NCBI GenBank assembly: GCA_950295325.1
Contig: OX485804.1
Location: forward strand, 40,846,429 to 40,910,428
Source: Polytrichum commune
Taxonomy: Eukaryota > Streptophyta > Polytrichopsida > Polytrichales > Polytrichaceae
Direction: 5' to 3'
DNA: 64,000 nucleotides
Below are positions 13,470 to 26,400 of this stretch, piece by piece. Made by a program: the position numbers and the translations under genes. Each line of letters opens with the position of its first letter. The stretch's first letter is position 1. A model generated the notes under the pieces. The model made no database searches and was not told where the DNA came from. It worked only from the letters and a program-made list of their open reading frames with translations.

Positions 13470-15300
13470 CATATATTCTAGTGTATAGCACCAACTTCCC
13501 GGTACCGGTTCACACATTTTAATTTCATATGTAAGATGCACAAAGAGGTACTGCATCACATCAAAGAATGATCGTGGAAACCAACTCCCAACCTCAGTCC
13601 AAACAATCTCCATGATATATATGTGAAATGAGGGCAAACCAATTGGATCACACATCATATAGTAAAACACTTTCCTAATCTAGTGATTGCCAAACAAATT
13701 AAATTGCAATGCATGCAATACATGATGCACACAAACATGAATTAGTTGTTGTAGTAGGTAACAAAAGTTATGGCTTTGGAAACATATTTAGCTTGATGTC
13801 TTTTATGTGTTTCTTATATATGGATGCATAGTATGTTGGTGTGCTCAAGGATGCTAGGGTTAATAAGAACTTCACTTTCTCTTCTTCTATGGAAAGATAT
13901 GGAGCTACATGTTTCAATTATGTTTCACCTCACCGTCTTAACCTCAAACGTAGATTTCACATCACACCTCCCTCAGTCATGTCTCTTTGTGTCAATCCCA
14001 TCTTTTTCACCGAAGAGAAACTTCAACAACAACTCAACACCAATTTTGTCTTGATGTGCATGACATTGAGAGTGTGATGTATGGGTAACACATGCACTCA
14101 ACTATAACTACATCATATGGAGGTCATATAATGTATAGAGCCTACCTCCTAATATGAAATAACATAGAATGTATGCATCTTCTTCACTCATGAAATTTTT
14201 GTGATGACCAATGTTGCCACCAACTTTGCCTCCATGCCGTAGGTACTCCTCATGTAGGTACTCTTCACGCAATGCAACCCACTTCGCAAACTCCAAATAT
14301 GTAAGCATGGGTGGTGTGAGGAGGGGTGGGGGGCTTTACATTCTTGTCCATGGAAGAAAAATCTGTCATACCGTATATGAAGAGATGCCACCACGGTTGC
14401 ATTTATAGAGTATTTTGGTCAAATTACTAGATCCTTGAGAAGGGGTTGTGGGACCATAGATTGGACAACTTGTATATCCTTTGCATGTGAAGCCAACAAA
14501 CACTCCATAGGCTAGAAAATAAAGAATGCACAATATGACAATTGTTTTCAAGCAAAGCATGTGTTCACCTCTTTTAGTCATAACATTGTATGTTTGGACC
14601 CCAATTTGCCATAATAGTAGAAGATCATCAAGCAAAGCAACTAGATATATGCCCACCTTGTTTCTTGTTATTGATGACGGACCTTGTATCAATAACATCA
14701 ATATACATATAAATCTAACTATAAGCCATGTTGGTAAATTCAAATTGAGGAGGCAAACTAGCTAAATGTAATGGGTTGATATTTGATCCCCAAATACATT
14801 TATGTTATTTGGTTGCAAATCGACCATGATGATCTCATGTTGATCATTGTTGTTTTCTAGATCTTTGTCATGTCATGTTCTTGAAGAGCTTTGGGGTCCC
14901 CGATTACATTATTTGGACATCTATCTACTGAGACAATGGTTGTTACATATATTTGCTCAAGAATCCAAATACAAACTCAAGATCAATAGTTTGCTTCCAA
15001 CACATGAGTTCCTAGGCAACTTGCACTCATCACCTTCATGTAGTTGATATTTGTTGAGATGAACATCATCCATATCATTGGACTCTTCTATTATCTCTAT
15101 ATCCATCAATATTTCCTCATGAATTGCCTTTATTGCGTTGAAAAGGTCCACAATCACATTGCTAGTACTCTCTTGATCATCTCTTTGTTTGTAACATATT
15201 GTTGCAGTATATGTCACTTGATTGTTGGGTGGCATCTTCCCACTCATCACCATTGTTGTCTCGAGTGTCACTTTGAATCTTGAAGTATAAACTCACCCCT
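13470..15300 (-). mobile_element. Decayed CACTA (En/Spm-type) transposase
   Basis: Minus-strand frames carry pieces of plant CACTA TNP2-type transposase in the expected order. A possible N-terminal piece lies at 14957-15271. The TNP2 core lies at 14366-14743, reading LDDLLLLWQIGVQTYNV and then YGVFVGFTCKGYTSCP, which matches the family's leucine-tryptophan region and its GxSTKGxxxCPxC motif. A DUF4218-like segment, FPRSFFDVMQYLFVHLTYEI, lies at 13467-13670. Frames are broken several times and CACTA termini were not seen, so this is a dead fragment. The assignment is by remembered family motifs. Confidence 0.7.
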
Positions 15301-17243
15301 TTAGAACAACTGGTTTTAAATCACCTTAAATTATTTTAACGCATTCATCATTTCCTATTTCTCAAAGTGGGCATCATGCTTGGAAAGAGGGTATTGAGAG
15401 GATTGCATTGATTTGTATTTGGATTGAAACAAATTCTCTCTCTTAAAATGTCATTGTTAGAACTAATTACTTTGAACTCTGAATAATGTGTATTTTTTGA
15501 ACACATAGTTCATTTTTTTTTTTAAAGTTTTTCTTACTAGAGAACCATGCCACTTAAACATATGTGGCCATTACCAACAAGGTCCTCACTTTTGATATCG
15601 ATTACAAAGTCAAAAGTAACATGCCCATAAGTTTGGAGACAAATACTAAACATTGATGTGAAGCCATTCAAGTGGAAATGAGCATATATAGAAGAGAATG
15701 AGAGGACATTTGACAATACAATTTGTTTGGCAACAATGGTAGGTCAATTAAAATGGAGGCAACAAATGGAGATGAGCAAGGGAATAAGTTACAACCTAGA
15801 AGTAGGAAAATGTAGATGTGGGAAACAATGTGGCGGGAGCGAGGGGGGGGGGGGTTTGGAACATTAGGTTTTTTTCCCGGATCATGCACAATGAATATCA
15901 TGGCCATCTTGTGTCAATGACCAATTATGAGGCCACTTCATAACATGTGCGAGGCGTAGCATGTCACATCAAACTCTCTTTCTCTCCACGTGCATTTTTG
16001 TTAAATGCAAGATGATGATTGACCAAAATGCAAGAACGAGATGGTGGCATTGATGCAAGAATTATTGGGTGTGATCAAAAGAATGGAGAATCATATGAAA
16101 GCCATAGACAAAAAAATACAATAAACTAGAGTTAACTTTAGGTCAATCACAAGTTCTAAGTAAGATGAGGAGGGAATTCATCATATCGTGTGCAATATGG
16201 AGAGAGAGAGAGAGAGCTTCCATGTTCTCAACGGTTGTGATAGCACAAATTGACCTCAAGTGAACTGGAACTTAGGACTTGGGATCTCGTGTGAACCGAC
16301 CCTTATTGTGCACATTGTTTAAGGTAGTTGGGTCTTAAATGGTTACTTTTTATGACTAGCCATTTCTCCTAATATATGAACCAAGTGATTAAGGTTGAGG
16401 CATCTATAACCGATAAAATAAGAGAGTTTGCATTTGTTTAGGAGGAGTAATAATGGGGATTTAATTTTCTTGCGAAGAGAAACATATTTTAAGGAGAATG
16501 CAATTAATTTATAAATTCATAAACATTGAACTTGCCACAAATTTCAAAGTGTGAATTTTAGGGTTACACATAATCAATCTATAGGTTACCCATAATTGCT
16601 CATCTCAATGATACTCCTTGGCTATGACAATTGTCAAAACTCTTATGAGGGCAATCAATCACAAGTTGCCACCACATGACCTTTAACTTTGTTCGCCTAA
16701 TATATATATATATATTTCATCTATGTCGGCATTACATAACCCTGGTGAGCGGTTCAATGAACCTGGTCGACTATGGATGCCCCGACCTTAGTACGAGATG
16801 GTTAGCAAATCCAAACCCAAGGCCATAGTCACTTTCCTCATAATTTTTGGAACTCATATGAAAATCTTGTTTATAATCAAAGTGAAGATTCTCTTACTTA
16901 ATAGATGGTCACATTCGTCCCACAGACCATGTTGACTATTGAGCCTACAATGGTTATCTTATTTTGAGCACACTATCCAATCTCTTATAAACACTTGTCT
17001 TCTTGGTATCTGTTCTCGGAGCCACACGATTTATAGATGACCATTTAAGACAAGTAACCGAATTAGGCACGTCTACCTTACAGAAGTAAAGTTGCTCATT
17101 GGTGTCCTTGCCATCATCCACCCTGTCGAAAGAATCTTAACAAGATAGGAAGGGCAATTGCGATACAATTGCCTACCAATTTGAAATGCTAGGGTGCAAG
17201 GAACGGAGATTGCATCTACATTGAGGAGAATTGGAAGCTTCTT
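15300..17243. other. No gene recognised upstream of the small membrane-protein gene
   Basis: AT-rich sequence with a G12 run (15843-15854), a (GA)n tract near 16200-16216 and a (TA)n tract near 16700-16711. The last few hundred bases should include the promoter and leader of the plus-strand gene starting at 17244, but I see no convincing TATA box or other site. Confidence 0.4.
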
Positions 17244-18961
17244 ATGATGGCGGAGGCGAATCTAAACTCATTCATGCTGGCAGTTCCAGTGTGCATGGGA
17301 ATTCCAGCATGTGGAAATTCCAGGTATGATTCACTCCAGGTTCTTGAGCCTCGCTGGAATGTATGTGATGTGGAGTTTTTGGGCTTCAATGCATGTTGTT
17401 TCGGAGCTGAATGAGAGGATAGTTGCCAGCTGGAGCAGAATGATTGCAATCTCCACAGATTTGGCACACTGAACATCTCTGTGGATGGTATGGTATGTTA
17501 TGGAGTTGCACCGAGCAAGCAAGCGAGCATGGCCAGATGTGAATTTCGGACTTTAGAAAATTCAATTGCCCCTTCCATCAACATTATCAAGCTTCATAAG
17601 AGTGTTCCGCGAGGCCGGCAGCCAAGTGCACATCAAAAGCCATACAAGAGAATACATGTTGTGCAATTTTAACCCTTAATATGAGAATGTATGAAAGCTT
17701 TACGTCTTATGATAGGCTCAAAGGTGCACAGGAGATTGCCACTGGAAGATGCTTGGCATTTAATCCTACAAACTAGGTTTCCAGTTCTTGGAGATTTATT
17801 TCTCGAGTCTCAATAGAAAGGGAACAAGCTCACAAAGGCTTATTTTCCATTGACAGTCTATTTTAAGCCGGAAATGGTGTTGCAAATACTCCCCTAAGCT
17901 TGGTCTTTCGTTAGTTGTCATCATATAGCCATGTTTCCAATACAAGCAGTTTTTCCAAACACAGAGTTTCAGTTAATATATCACAAAGTTTCACAACTTC
18001 TCATCAACACTCTTGATAAATGTATAGAAAAGACCATCTAATATCCGTCAATGATAGCGCGTGGCATTGCCAAGCCCTTAATAAAGTTATGTTAATATGC
18101 TTCTCTGCTGCTTGGCAGGCAAACATGGCACCTAAGTCGACCTGGTGGTGGCAAAATTGCAATGCAAAGTTGCAGAGTCTCACACCCCCTCAGCAAGGCT
18201 GCAACGAACGGGAGACATTTGTTATGTTTTAGAGGGGTTGCTATGGAGCATTTAGGTTTTTCATATGCAACCGCAACAAGAGGAAGAAGGGTGGTGACAA
18301 AAGCTCAAGAGGAAGAAGGAGGAGAAGAAGGGCCGCTGCAGGAAACTGCGAAACCCTTTTACGCCACCATTCAATTCTGGCTCCAAGCTGCTGTTGTGAT
18401 TCTTACTTTTGGTTTCGTCGATGCCGGGTACGGAGTTGCATGTGTTTCTACGTCACCGTCTAAATTGAGGGTTTAGGGTTTTGGAATCTCAAGCATTGTT
18501 TTCTGCCATGGACGTGCTACTTAATGGAGCTTCCTGTTGCTTCTGGAGATCAAATGGCTTGCCACCATTTGGCTATTGCTGCATGTGTTATTTGTTTTCA
18601 ATTTGATTCTAGTAACTCTTAAAGCTCTAGATTAACTGTCTCGCTTGATTCTTATATTAAGGTTTACTAATTACCTTTATTGAAGTGTTGTTTGAATATC
18701 AACACCTACAAGGATATTGTTTTTTTTCATATTTCAAACACCTGCATAATGCCTCCTATCAAAGCAACTGCTCCTGTAATGAGGATTGCAGCACTCATTT
18801 CTTGATCTTTAATGTGATGGTAATTTAGGTACAGCGGGGATTGGTCGCGAATTGGGGCTTTGTCACAAGAAGCTGAGGCGCAGCTACGAGTAGCTGCATA
18901 TGGAGTTGTGCCTTGCTCTGCAGCATTGGTGTTTGCCATTGGCAATCAGCGGGCCAAGTAA
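17244..18961 (+). CDS. Small, probably plastid-targeted membrane protein (DUF7887-like)
   Basis: Three exons, 17244-17323, 18119-18427 and 18829-18961, join through GT/AG sites with matching phases (AG|G and GG|G codons) to give 173 residues and a TAA stop. The first 85 or so residues are rich in Ala, Ser, Arg and His with almost no acidic residues, like a plastid transit peptide. After an acidic EEEGGEEG patch comes a hydrophobic segment, WLQAAVVILTFGFVDAG, then YSGDWSRIGALS and a second hydrophobic stretch, VAAYGVVPCSAALVFAIG. The block around GFVDAGYSGDWSRIG recalls a conserved uncharacterised plant protein family (DUF7887 by memory); its function is unknown to me. ATG codons at 17244 and 17247 are adjacent and the first is chosen. 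The gene converges on the ABC transporter gene, whose stop codon is 1.3 kb away. Confidence 0.72.
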
Positions 18962-20300
18962 TTAATAGTGACTTTTCCAAAACATGTAACCCTCTAAAAC
19001 CTTCTTGTCTCTGCATATCCCTGCCAAATGCTTTGGATCTTTGTGGAAATTATTAGAGCTTTCGGCTCCTACATAGTAAATAGATTCAAGCATATTCAAG
19101 TATGAATTGATAAAATGCAATGCAAACACCTTCAAATGTAGCATGGATACTTTTGAAACAGTCTTGCATTATGAAACCCAGGCTGTTGCAAAAGTCATCA
19201 GGGTTGCTTGTATATAGTGTGTCATCAAACCTGAAGTCATTGGGTTCCTTAACCTCAAAAATACAAAAATAACTTATGTTTTTGCCTAGCGAACATGAGC
19301 ATGCTTTGTGGATACAATAGGATGCTCGTTTGATGTAATTGGTGACCTGCAATGTAAGTGCCACTGTATGCGTACAGAGAGCTTGGCCATACTGAAATCC
19401 ACTATTCAATTGGTATCTAAAGGTCCTTGAATTGTGGTATGAGGTTATTCAGATTGATTCCACAGGATCTACTCAATCACAAAAGAAAAGATAGTTTGTT
19501 GTCTTGAGCTGATAACTTCTAGCATGCGTTAGGGGTACATATTATTGATGCTTGATGCACAATAATATCTAAGACTCCATTTGATTAGTTGTCAACTGCT
19601 GGCCAAGATTATGTAGACGTCCTCATACATACTGGTGTTGAGAATATATTGGTTACAAACCTGGCATTTTGATATTGTTACAATTTATTTTCTTCAAAAC
19701 GTTAGCACCTTTTCTATCTGGAATCAGGTCTGCTATTGGGAAGTCTGAAACTTCATTTGGAATGGTGGCAGCTGTGATTGCCATGCAGTAAAGTATAGGT
19801 TTAACGTGGGCTTTAAATCTTTTACCTTCTCTATATTTTGTCTGCATTTTACCAACACATATAAAGATCTGAAAAGGATATCGATGTCTTCTTTCAGAAT
19901 CCTATCCTGCTTAAAAGAGTCACTATGAGTTAGATGGGCTTGTTTGTAGAGCTCCCATCATATCAACAACAATGATCTGTTTACCTTGAAACAGAGGCTG
20001 TAGACCTGCAAATTTCCTACTTGGTGACTTCAGGATCTAATTAATGTAGGCATTTGTCTTGAACTCCTTGGAACTCCTTACAATTTGAATGGAAATTTCT
20101 CAAATTTCTCATTGTTAAGGGTTATGTTATCAAGCATGGTAGTCTCAAGTCATCACCCTTGTGCTCTTTGTATATTCCATTCAAGAGTAGGTGAAAGTCA
20201 GAGAATATTGGCATTTATTTTCACACATAGAACTGGGAACTGGGTAATGTACATCTCCTAGTAGGGGGGCAACAGGTATCCATAATGATTAGACTCAAAC
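18962..20300. other. Interval between two convergent genes
   Basis: This holds the presumed 3' untranslated regions of the plus-strand small membrane-protein gene and the minus-strand ABCC gene. Open frames of up to 107 codons exist on minus but show no family resemblance and no splice logic, so I treat them as chance. Confidence 0.5.
20214..20219 (-). terminator. Candidate polyadenylation signal of the ABCC gene
   Basis: AATAAA on the minus strand lies about 82 nt downstream of the ABCC stop codon at 20301-20303. Position and sequence fit a near-upstream element, but plant signals are loose. Confidence 0.4.
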
Positions 20301-23300
20301 TCAGGCATGGGATGCCCTGACCAAACCCGAAAACTTGGAGTTCTGGTCATTTAGCAAAGCACGAGGAGGACCTTCTTCAACCTGCAAAACAAGAGTGTTA
20401 AGAATCTGCTCCTAATCCTTTGCCAAACATAGATTATCAGGTCAAGAAAGCAGACTCGCTTCTGGCTGAGGAATGAAACTCAATCTACAACATTTTTATG
20501 TTGAGGGTGAATAATAGAGAATTTAAATTATAATCAATTTTTGTGAAGGTGGTTGGAAGCTTCATACCATTTTCCCATGCTCCATAATAAGAACACGGTC
20601 TAGGTCAATAATTGTTGAAATGCGGTGAGCAATAGTGATCACTGTCAAGTGACGACACTCTCTTGTGACTGTGTCCTTTAGCAATGCGGTTGTTTGTGGG
20701 TCCACATTTGCTGTGCACTCGTCCAAGCACAAGATCTGCAATCCATGTTTTCAAAGAATCTCATGTTAGAACTGGAACTCATGGGGGGTCACTCCTTTGT
20801 AGTAACATATGAACCACCTGAGGTGAAGGAGTATGTTTAGGGAGTTTAGGGAGCTAACGTGCATGTTCATGGGCTATTTTGCATAGTTGATGAAGATTCT
20901 AAGCCCTAACCCTAAACCCTTGCTGAGAGGGAGATGACTCTGATCACATTGCCACCACCGTGAATTATGCTGTTGCTTCATCTTTGATTTGGTCTAATTC
21001 TATGTGTAATGCCTAGACAGGTAGCACAGGAATTAGAGGACCCTTGAAGACTTCTGCCTTCTTTCAAAGATGAACACCTTGAAAGGGTGCGGGCACACTG
21101 GCTTGCACCCATCTCCCCTGGTTCCAATTGGTCGATGAAAATATCTAGTGCACTGGAAACCTCACTATGATTGGGTGAGCCATAATGGTAGGGTGCACCA
21201 AAAATTCAAGTGTTAAGGAAGGTCACTCCTCCAAGCACTATTCTGGCCTTAGGGGGTTTTACCTCGAAGTTCCCACAGGATCCAGGTCAAGGCCTTGGGT
21301 TTAAGCCAGGTTAAGCTCTACTTACAGGTGCAGTTCCTAAAAGAGAGCGGGCCAAACAAAGCAGTTGTCGTTGTCCAAGTGAAAGGCTTTCGCCTCCTTC
21401 AGCTACTTGGAGGTCCAAACCTCCTGCACCAACCACTGCCTCCTTGATGTGACACTTCTCCAGCACTTCCCACAAATGGTAATCGCTCACCGAGCCACTT
21501 GGATTCAAGTTTTCTCTGTCCATATTAGCAATCAAGAAACAAGGTGAACTATTAGGTCAACTTGAACATCGAGATTTGTGTAGTCACATGTTAGCTAATT
21601 GGATCACCTGGTCTACCACCGGAATAATCCTACCAATAGGGTGATTGTGGTGAAATGAACACAAATGATGTCAAGAAACCATTTAATAGGATTTTGTAAG
21701 CTACTAGTATAAGTCCGTGATGTCCCAGCTCATTTTACCCATGCATATAAATTATGTCCCGGGCCATCCCACATCTCTCAACATGTCACTGTCCATGGAC
21801 GACTGTTTTCGGAAAAGTTGGTAACGGTGGGGAAAGGTTGGCCCACAACCTCATCACCACCACCATCCACATTGACCATTGTATATTAGATTTTGTTTGA
21901 CATGAAATGGACGAAGAGCTCTACCTTAGTGTCCCTTCGAAAAGGAATGGACTTTGAGGTACAATTGTGAGGCGCGAACGGAGAGTTCGAAGAGGAATGT
22001 GGAGAGTGTTCAACCCATCGATCAATACACCTCCGCCATTAATAGGTGTAAGCCGAAATAGACAACTCAAAATGCTTGATTTTCCAGCCCCTGTTCGTCC
22101 TGCAATACCAACCTACTGCCCCAAAGGTCTTATCAGAAAGCCTGTTTGTGTTAACCTTGTGGTTTTCAAGCATTGAAACAACGAAGAATAGGTAGAAGCT
22201 GAATTTGTGGTGTCTGTCAGTTCAATGAAGACATTGTTACATCTATGCACTTATCAGAGTTTCCATAATGGCCATTGTTGTTGAGGAGGATAGGACTGGG
22301 GTCTTACTCACAATGTAGGGATTAATGCGCAAACCAGCTTAAAGTACATCACTTGTGACCTTATGTTGAGGGAGGCCGAATGCTCTTGTTAAGGCAGCCA
22401 TAGCCAAACCTAGAAAATAGATCAGACTATATGAACTGGGTAATGGATGCGAGGAGCCTTGTCATTGCTTGTACTAGATGCCCAACTCACCAAGCTGTGG
22501 TAGCGACGAGGTAGGTACAATTGATGTCAAGGTAGACAAGGTGTCCATTACTAGATGTAGTGTGGTCAAGCTACGATTGCGTCATTGATATGGGTGATAA
22601 TGTGCCTCCTTGTGTCCAATCAAGAATAGAATCTTGGCTTGACCACTATAGTGCAAATGCCATATTTATAATGTAATATAATAATAGGACTATTACACCG
22701 TTCATGGTATTTAGTGTCACATGTGTAATAGTGTCACCTACCCTCTTTTGAGGCGTATGTTAGGTTACACTAATGATCAACAACCTCACCATTAATATCA
22801 CCTCATGACACTCGGTGTTCAAGCGTGCTTACTCATATCTTGACATGAGTACGTTTAACAATTGAATAAGGTGTATGCCTATGTTACACAACGGTCTACA
22901 AGCTGAATAAAGTGTACACAAATGAAATTTGGCATTAGTATGCTCAAGAATATCTTCCTCTTGCATACTAAAATGTAAACACATGACACTTGCCATTAGT
23001 ATGCTCAAGAACATCATTCCTTTGCATACTAAAACGCAAAACTATCATCTCAAGTATCCCAATGTGCTACATTAAAGGTTGCAACGTGAATACATTTTCA
23101 CTTAAAAAACCATTGTTGATGAATGATATTATACTGGCAATTAGTGGACAAAACACTTTTAGACCTCTCGTTATCTAGTTTAGGCCCATTGCAAATAGTG
23201 TATGTGACACTACATACCATAAACGGTGTAGTGCTGTTGACAATCACCTGTTCCCTAGGTTGGATCGAGAAGGAGACACCGTTCAGTGCGGGGGGTAGCC

Positions 23301-23409
23301 AGGGTAGATACAAGAGGGTGACATGGCTGAACTCCACTGTTCCTTGTGTTGGCCAGTCAGCTGCAACTTGCCTGGTGCCATCATCCACCTCTGATTCCAC
23401 ACTCATGTA
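20301..23409 (-). CDS. ABCC gene: NBD2 exons
   Basis: Exons 23248-23409, 21925-22112, 21326-21515, 20568-20735 and 20301-20381. They encode [12 protein letters not shown] to the stop after LVRASHA. Walker A, the Q-loop region [14 protein letters not shown], the LSLGQ signature, Walker B with the catalytic glutamate (LDECTANVD) and the switch histidine (TIAHRIST) are all present, so this is the hydrolysis-competent site. The arginine codon AG|A is split between 21925 and 21515, and the other junctions are phase 0. Confidence 0.9.
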
Positions 23410-26400
23410 CTGTGTTGTCCGTGCAAAAGAAACCCATTAATTTTCTATTTTTTTATAATGGGATTGTTACACAAGCCAATGACAGCCTAATGGAGGACTT
23501 GTCCAAATAAACATTGGTTACTCATGCACATCTTTCAATGACACTCTAGTAACTTGTGTGGCAGTGAACTGAATTAAGGTAGGTGACAGTCGTGGTTTGT
23601 CATATGTGTTCATTCAATTTATTGAACTGGCTGTGGAGATTGTGAATTTTGCAGTGATGGGCAGTTGTGTTCAAGTCTCCAGGAGTTCACAACCACCTGT
23701 TGGACCCGCTCCACAGAGACCATTTCTTTCTCGGTCTCTGTGAACGAGGTCATAAGATCGCTCAAGAGCCCAATTATAGGTGTTGCATACGACAGCCCCA
23801 AGCCTACCTGCCATGGTAGCAAATATGAGAGCCAAATCAGTTTGTGTCTCTTAAGGTTTAGGTGCATCGTCTGATGCCTGCAATTAATTTGACTCTCTTT
23901 TATTTAAAAGATAACGCCTGTGTTTGCTGCTGCCACCACTAATATGATTTGTAGAGTTTCTTTTTCCTGCATGCTACTGTCTCGGCCTCGATCAAGAGGT
24001 GGACTCTTTTTACTGGTTGTAACCAAGGCAACTTGATTGCCCATTAACGTTGTCCATAAACTCCCTTAAAGAGGGACGAAATCATGGCTTTGTTCCTTCA
24101 TTCATAGAACAATCTATTTAGGACTCGTTAGGTCATCGTGCATCAAAGCCTAATTTGAAAGTTGGGTGAAACTTATGGGACTTCCTCTTTCCACTTTAAA
24201 AATTTTGAGAGAATTTTAGGATCTAAAATAGGGTATGCGCATGGGACCCGCTGTCCTAAATCCAAGATCCACCTACGCAAGGCTAGCTTGGCCAACCCAT
24301 CCTAGTAGGACAAGCTAGAAAATTGGTTTTTAATAGCCTGACACCACTCTTTTCGTACGGAAATGTAAGCATCAAGAAAACTTGGGTGATTTTGTGTTAA
24401 CACATGGTTTGGGACTTAACCATGGTTTCATCTTCTTAACTTTACAGATAACTCTATTGTTCCTTCACTAGTTGCCTCAGTACCCAAAAATTGTAAAATG
24501 ATAGGTTAACCTGGTGACTGACCCCCACAATCATTGGATGGACCACAGTGGGCAAATCTAGCATGGTTCAGTGGATAATGGAATCCACACTGCTTACAAA
24601 GACGGAGAATCGGAGATGAGTTCCAACCGATTAATCTATTGGCTTGATGCTTTGAGCTGAAATACATGGCAGACACTAAAGAGACCCCAACAAGCTCTAT
24701 CCGGCGTGACAGATGCTGGTGGGGCCCACCACCGAATTTGCCCCCCGAAACTTTTCGCATCCCTACCCACGCGGTTCGGGCAACGTTGCCCGACACCTCT
24801 TCCTTGATGTCTGCCGCTTCAATAAAATAGCAATTGCCTTTTAGCAAAATTTCTTCAATATCATGGTGTTGTCCTTCACTACGATTGTCCTTCAAGACTC
24901 AAATTTGTCCTTCATGCCTATTGTCCTTCAGTAGGATTGAAGGCCGCTTCTCCATATAACCCATATTGAGTGCACTTCATCTTCAAGGTCCAAAATTCAA
25001 TATATATGTTCACTTCCATTGAGTATTAAGTAATTGATTAGGATTTCTTTTTCAAGGTGAAACCGATAATAAAACATGTAATTAACTTGGAAGTCAAAAA
25101 CTTTACAAAAGCCTCATTAACATTGAGGCAATATCTATTGAGACTTACCATTGAAAGGGACATTGTCATTCTAAAATGAAACTAAAATTAATGAATCTAT
25201 TTTTAGTATGTTTATTTTATAATAATCTAGTTAATGTCTTCTATTTCCCCAAGTATTCATACACATTGTCCTTCAGGACTGCAATTGTCCTTCATGACTC
25301 AGTCTTGTCATGCACTGCGATTGTCCTTCATCACCTTTGTCCTTCACTGCGATTATCCTTCAGGACTCAGTTTTGTCCTTCATGTGTGTTGTCCTTCACA
25401 GTAGGATTCAAGGTTGCTTCTCCATATAACCCATATTAAGTGCACTTCATTTTCAAGGTCCAAAATTGAATATGTATGTTCACTTCCATTGAATAAATAA
25501 GCAATTGATTGGAATTTCCTTTTGCGAAGTTAAACCGTCAATAAAACATGTAATTAACTTGGAAGTCAAAAACATTTCAAAAGTCTCATTAGCACTGAAG
25601 TTGTGTTTATTGTGACTTATCATTGAAAGGAGTTTTATTATTCTAAAATGGAACTAATTTTAGTATTTATTTTTTAGTGTGTTTAATTTAGTTAATACTT
25701 TCTAGTTTCACACAAGTATTCATACCGTACTATCAATGTGTATGAATACTTTTATGTATCAATATGTATGAAAACTTTTATGTATCAATGTGTATGAATA
25801 TTTTTATGTATCAATGTGTATCAATGTGTATGAATATTTTTATGTATCAATGTGTATCAATGTGTATGAATACTTTTGTACTATCAATGTATCAATGTAC
25901 TGTATTCAAAGGTAGTTGAGCACAATCAGAAAGCATGCTCAACTACCTTTGAATACAGTACATTGATACATTGATAGTACAAAAGTATTCATACACATTG
26001 ATACACATTGATACATAAAAATATTCATACACATTGATACATAAAAGTTTTCATACATATTGATACATAAAAGTATTCATACACATTGATAGTACGGTAT
26101 GAATACTTGTGTGAAACTAGAAAGTATTAACTAAATTAAACACACTAAAAAATAAATACTAAAATTAGTTCCATTTTAGAATAATAAAACTCCTTTCAAT
26201 GATAAGTCACAATAAACACAACTTCAGTGCTAATGAGACTTTTGAAATGTTTTTGACTTCCAAGTTAATTACATGTTTTATTGACGGTTTAACTTCGCAA
26301 AAGGAAATTCCAATCAATTGCTTATTTATTCAATGGAAGTGAACATACATATTCAATTTTGGACCTTGAAAATGAAGTGCACTTAATATGGGTTATATGG

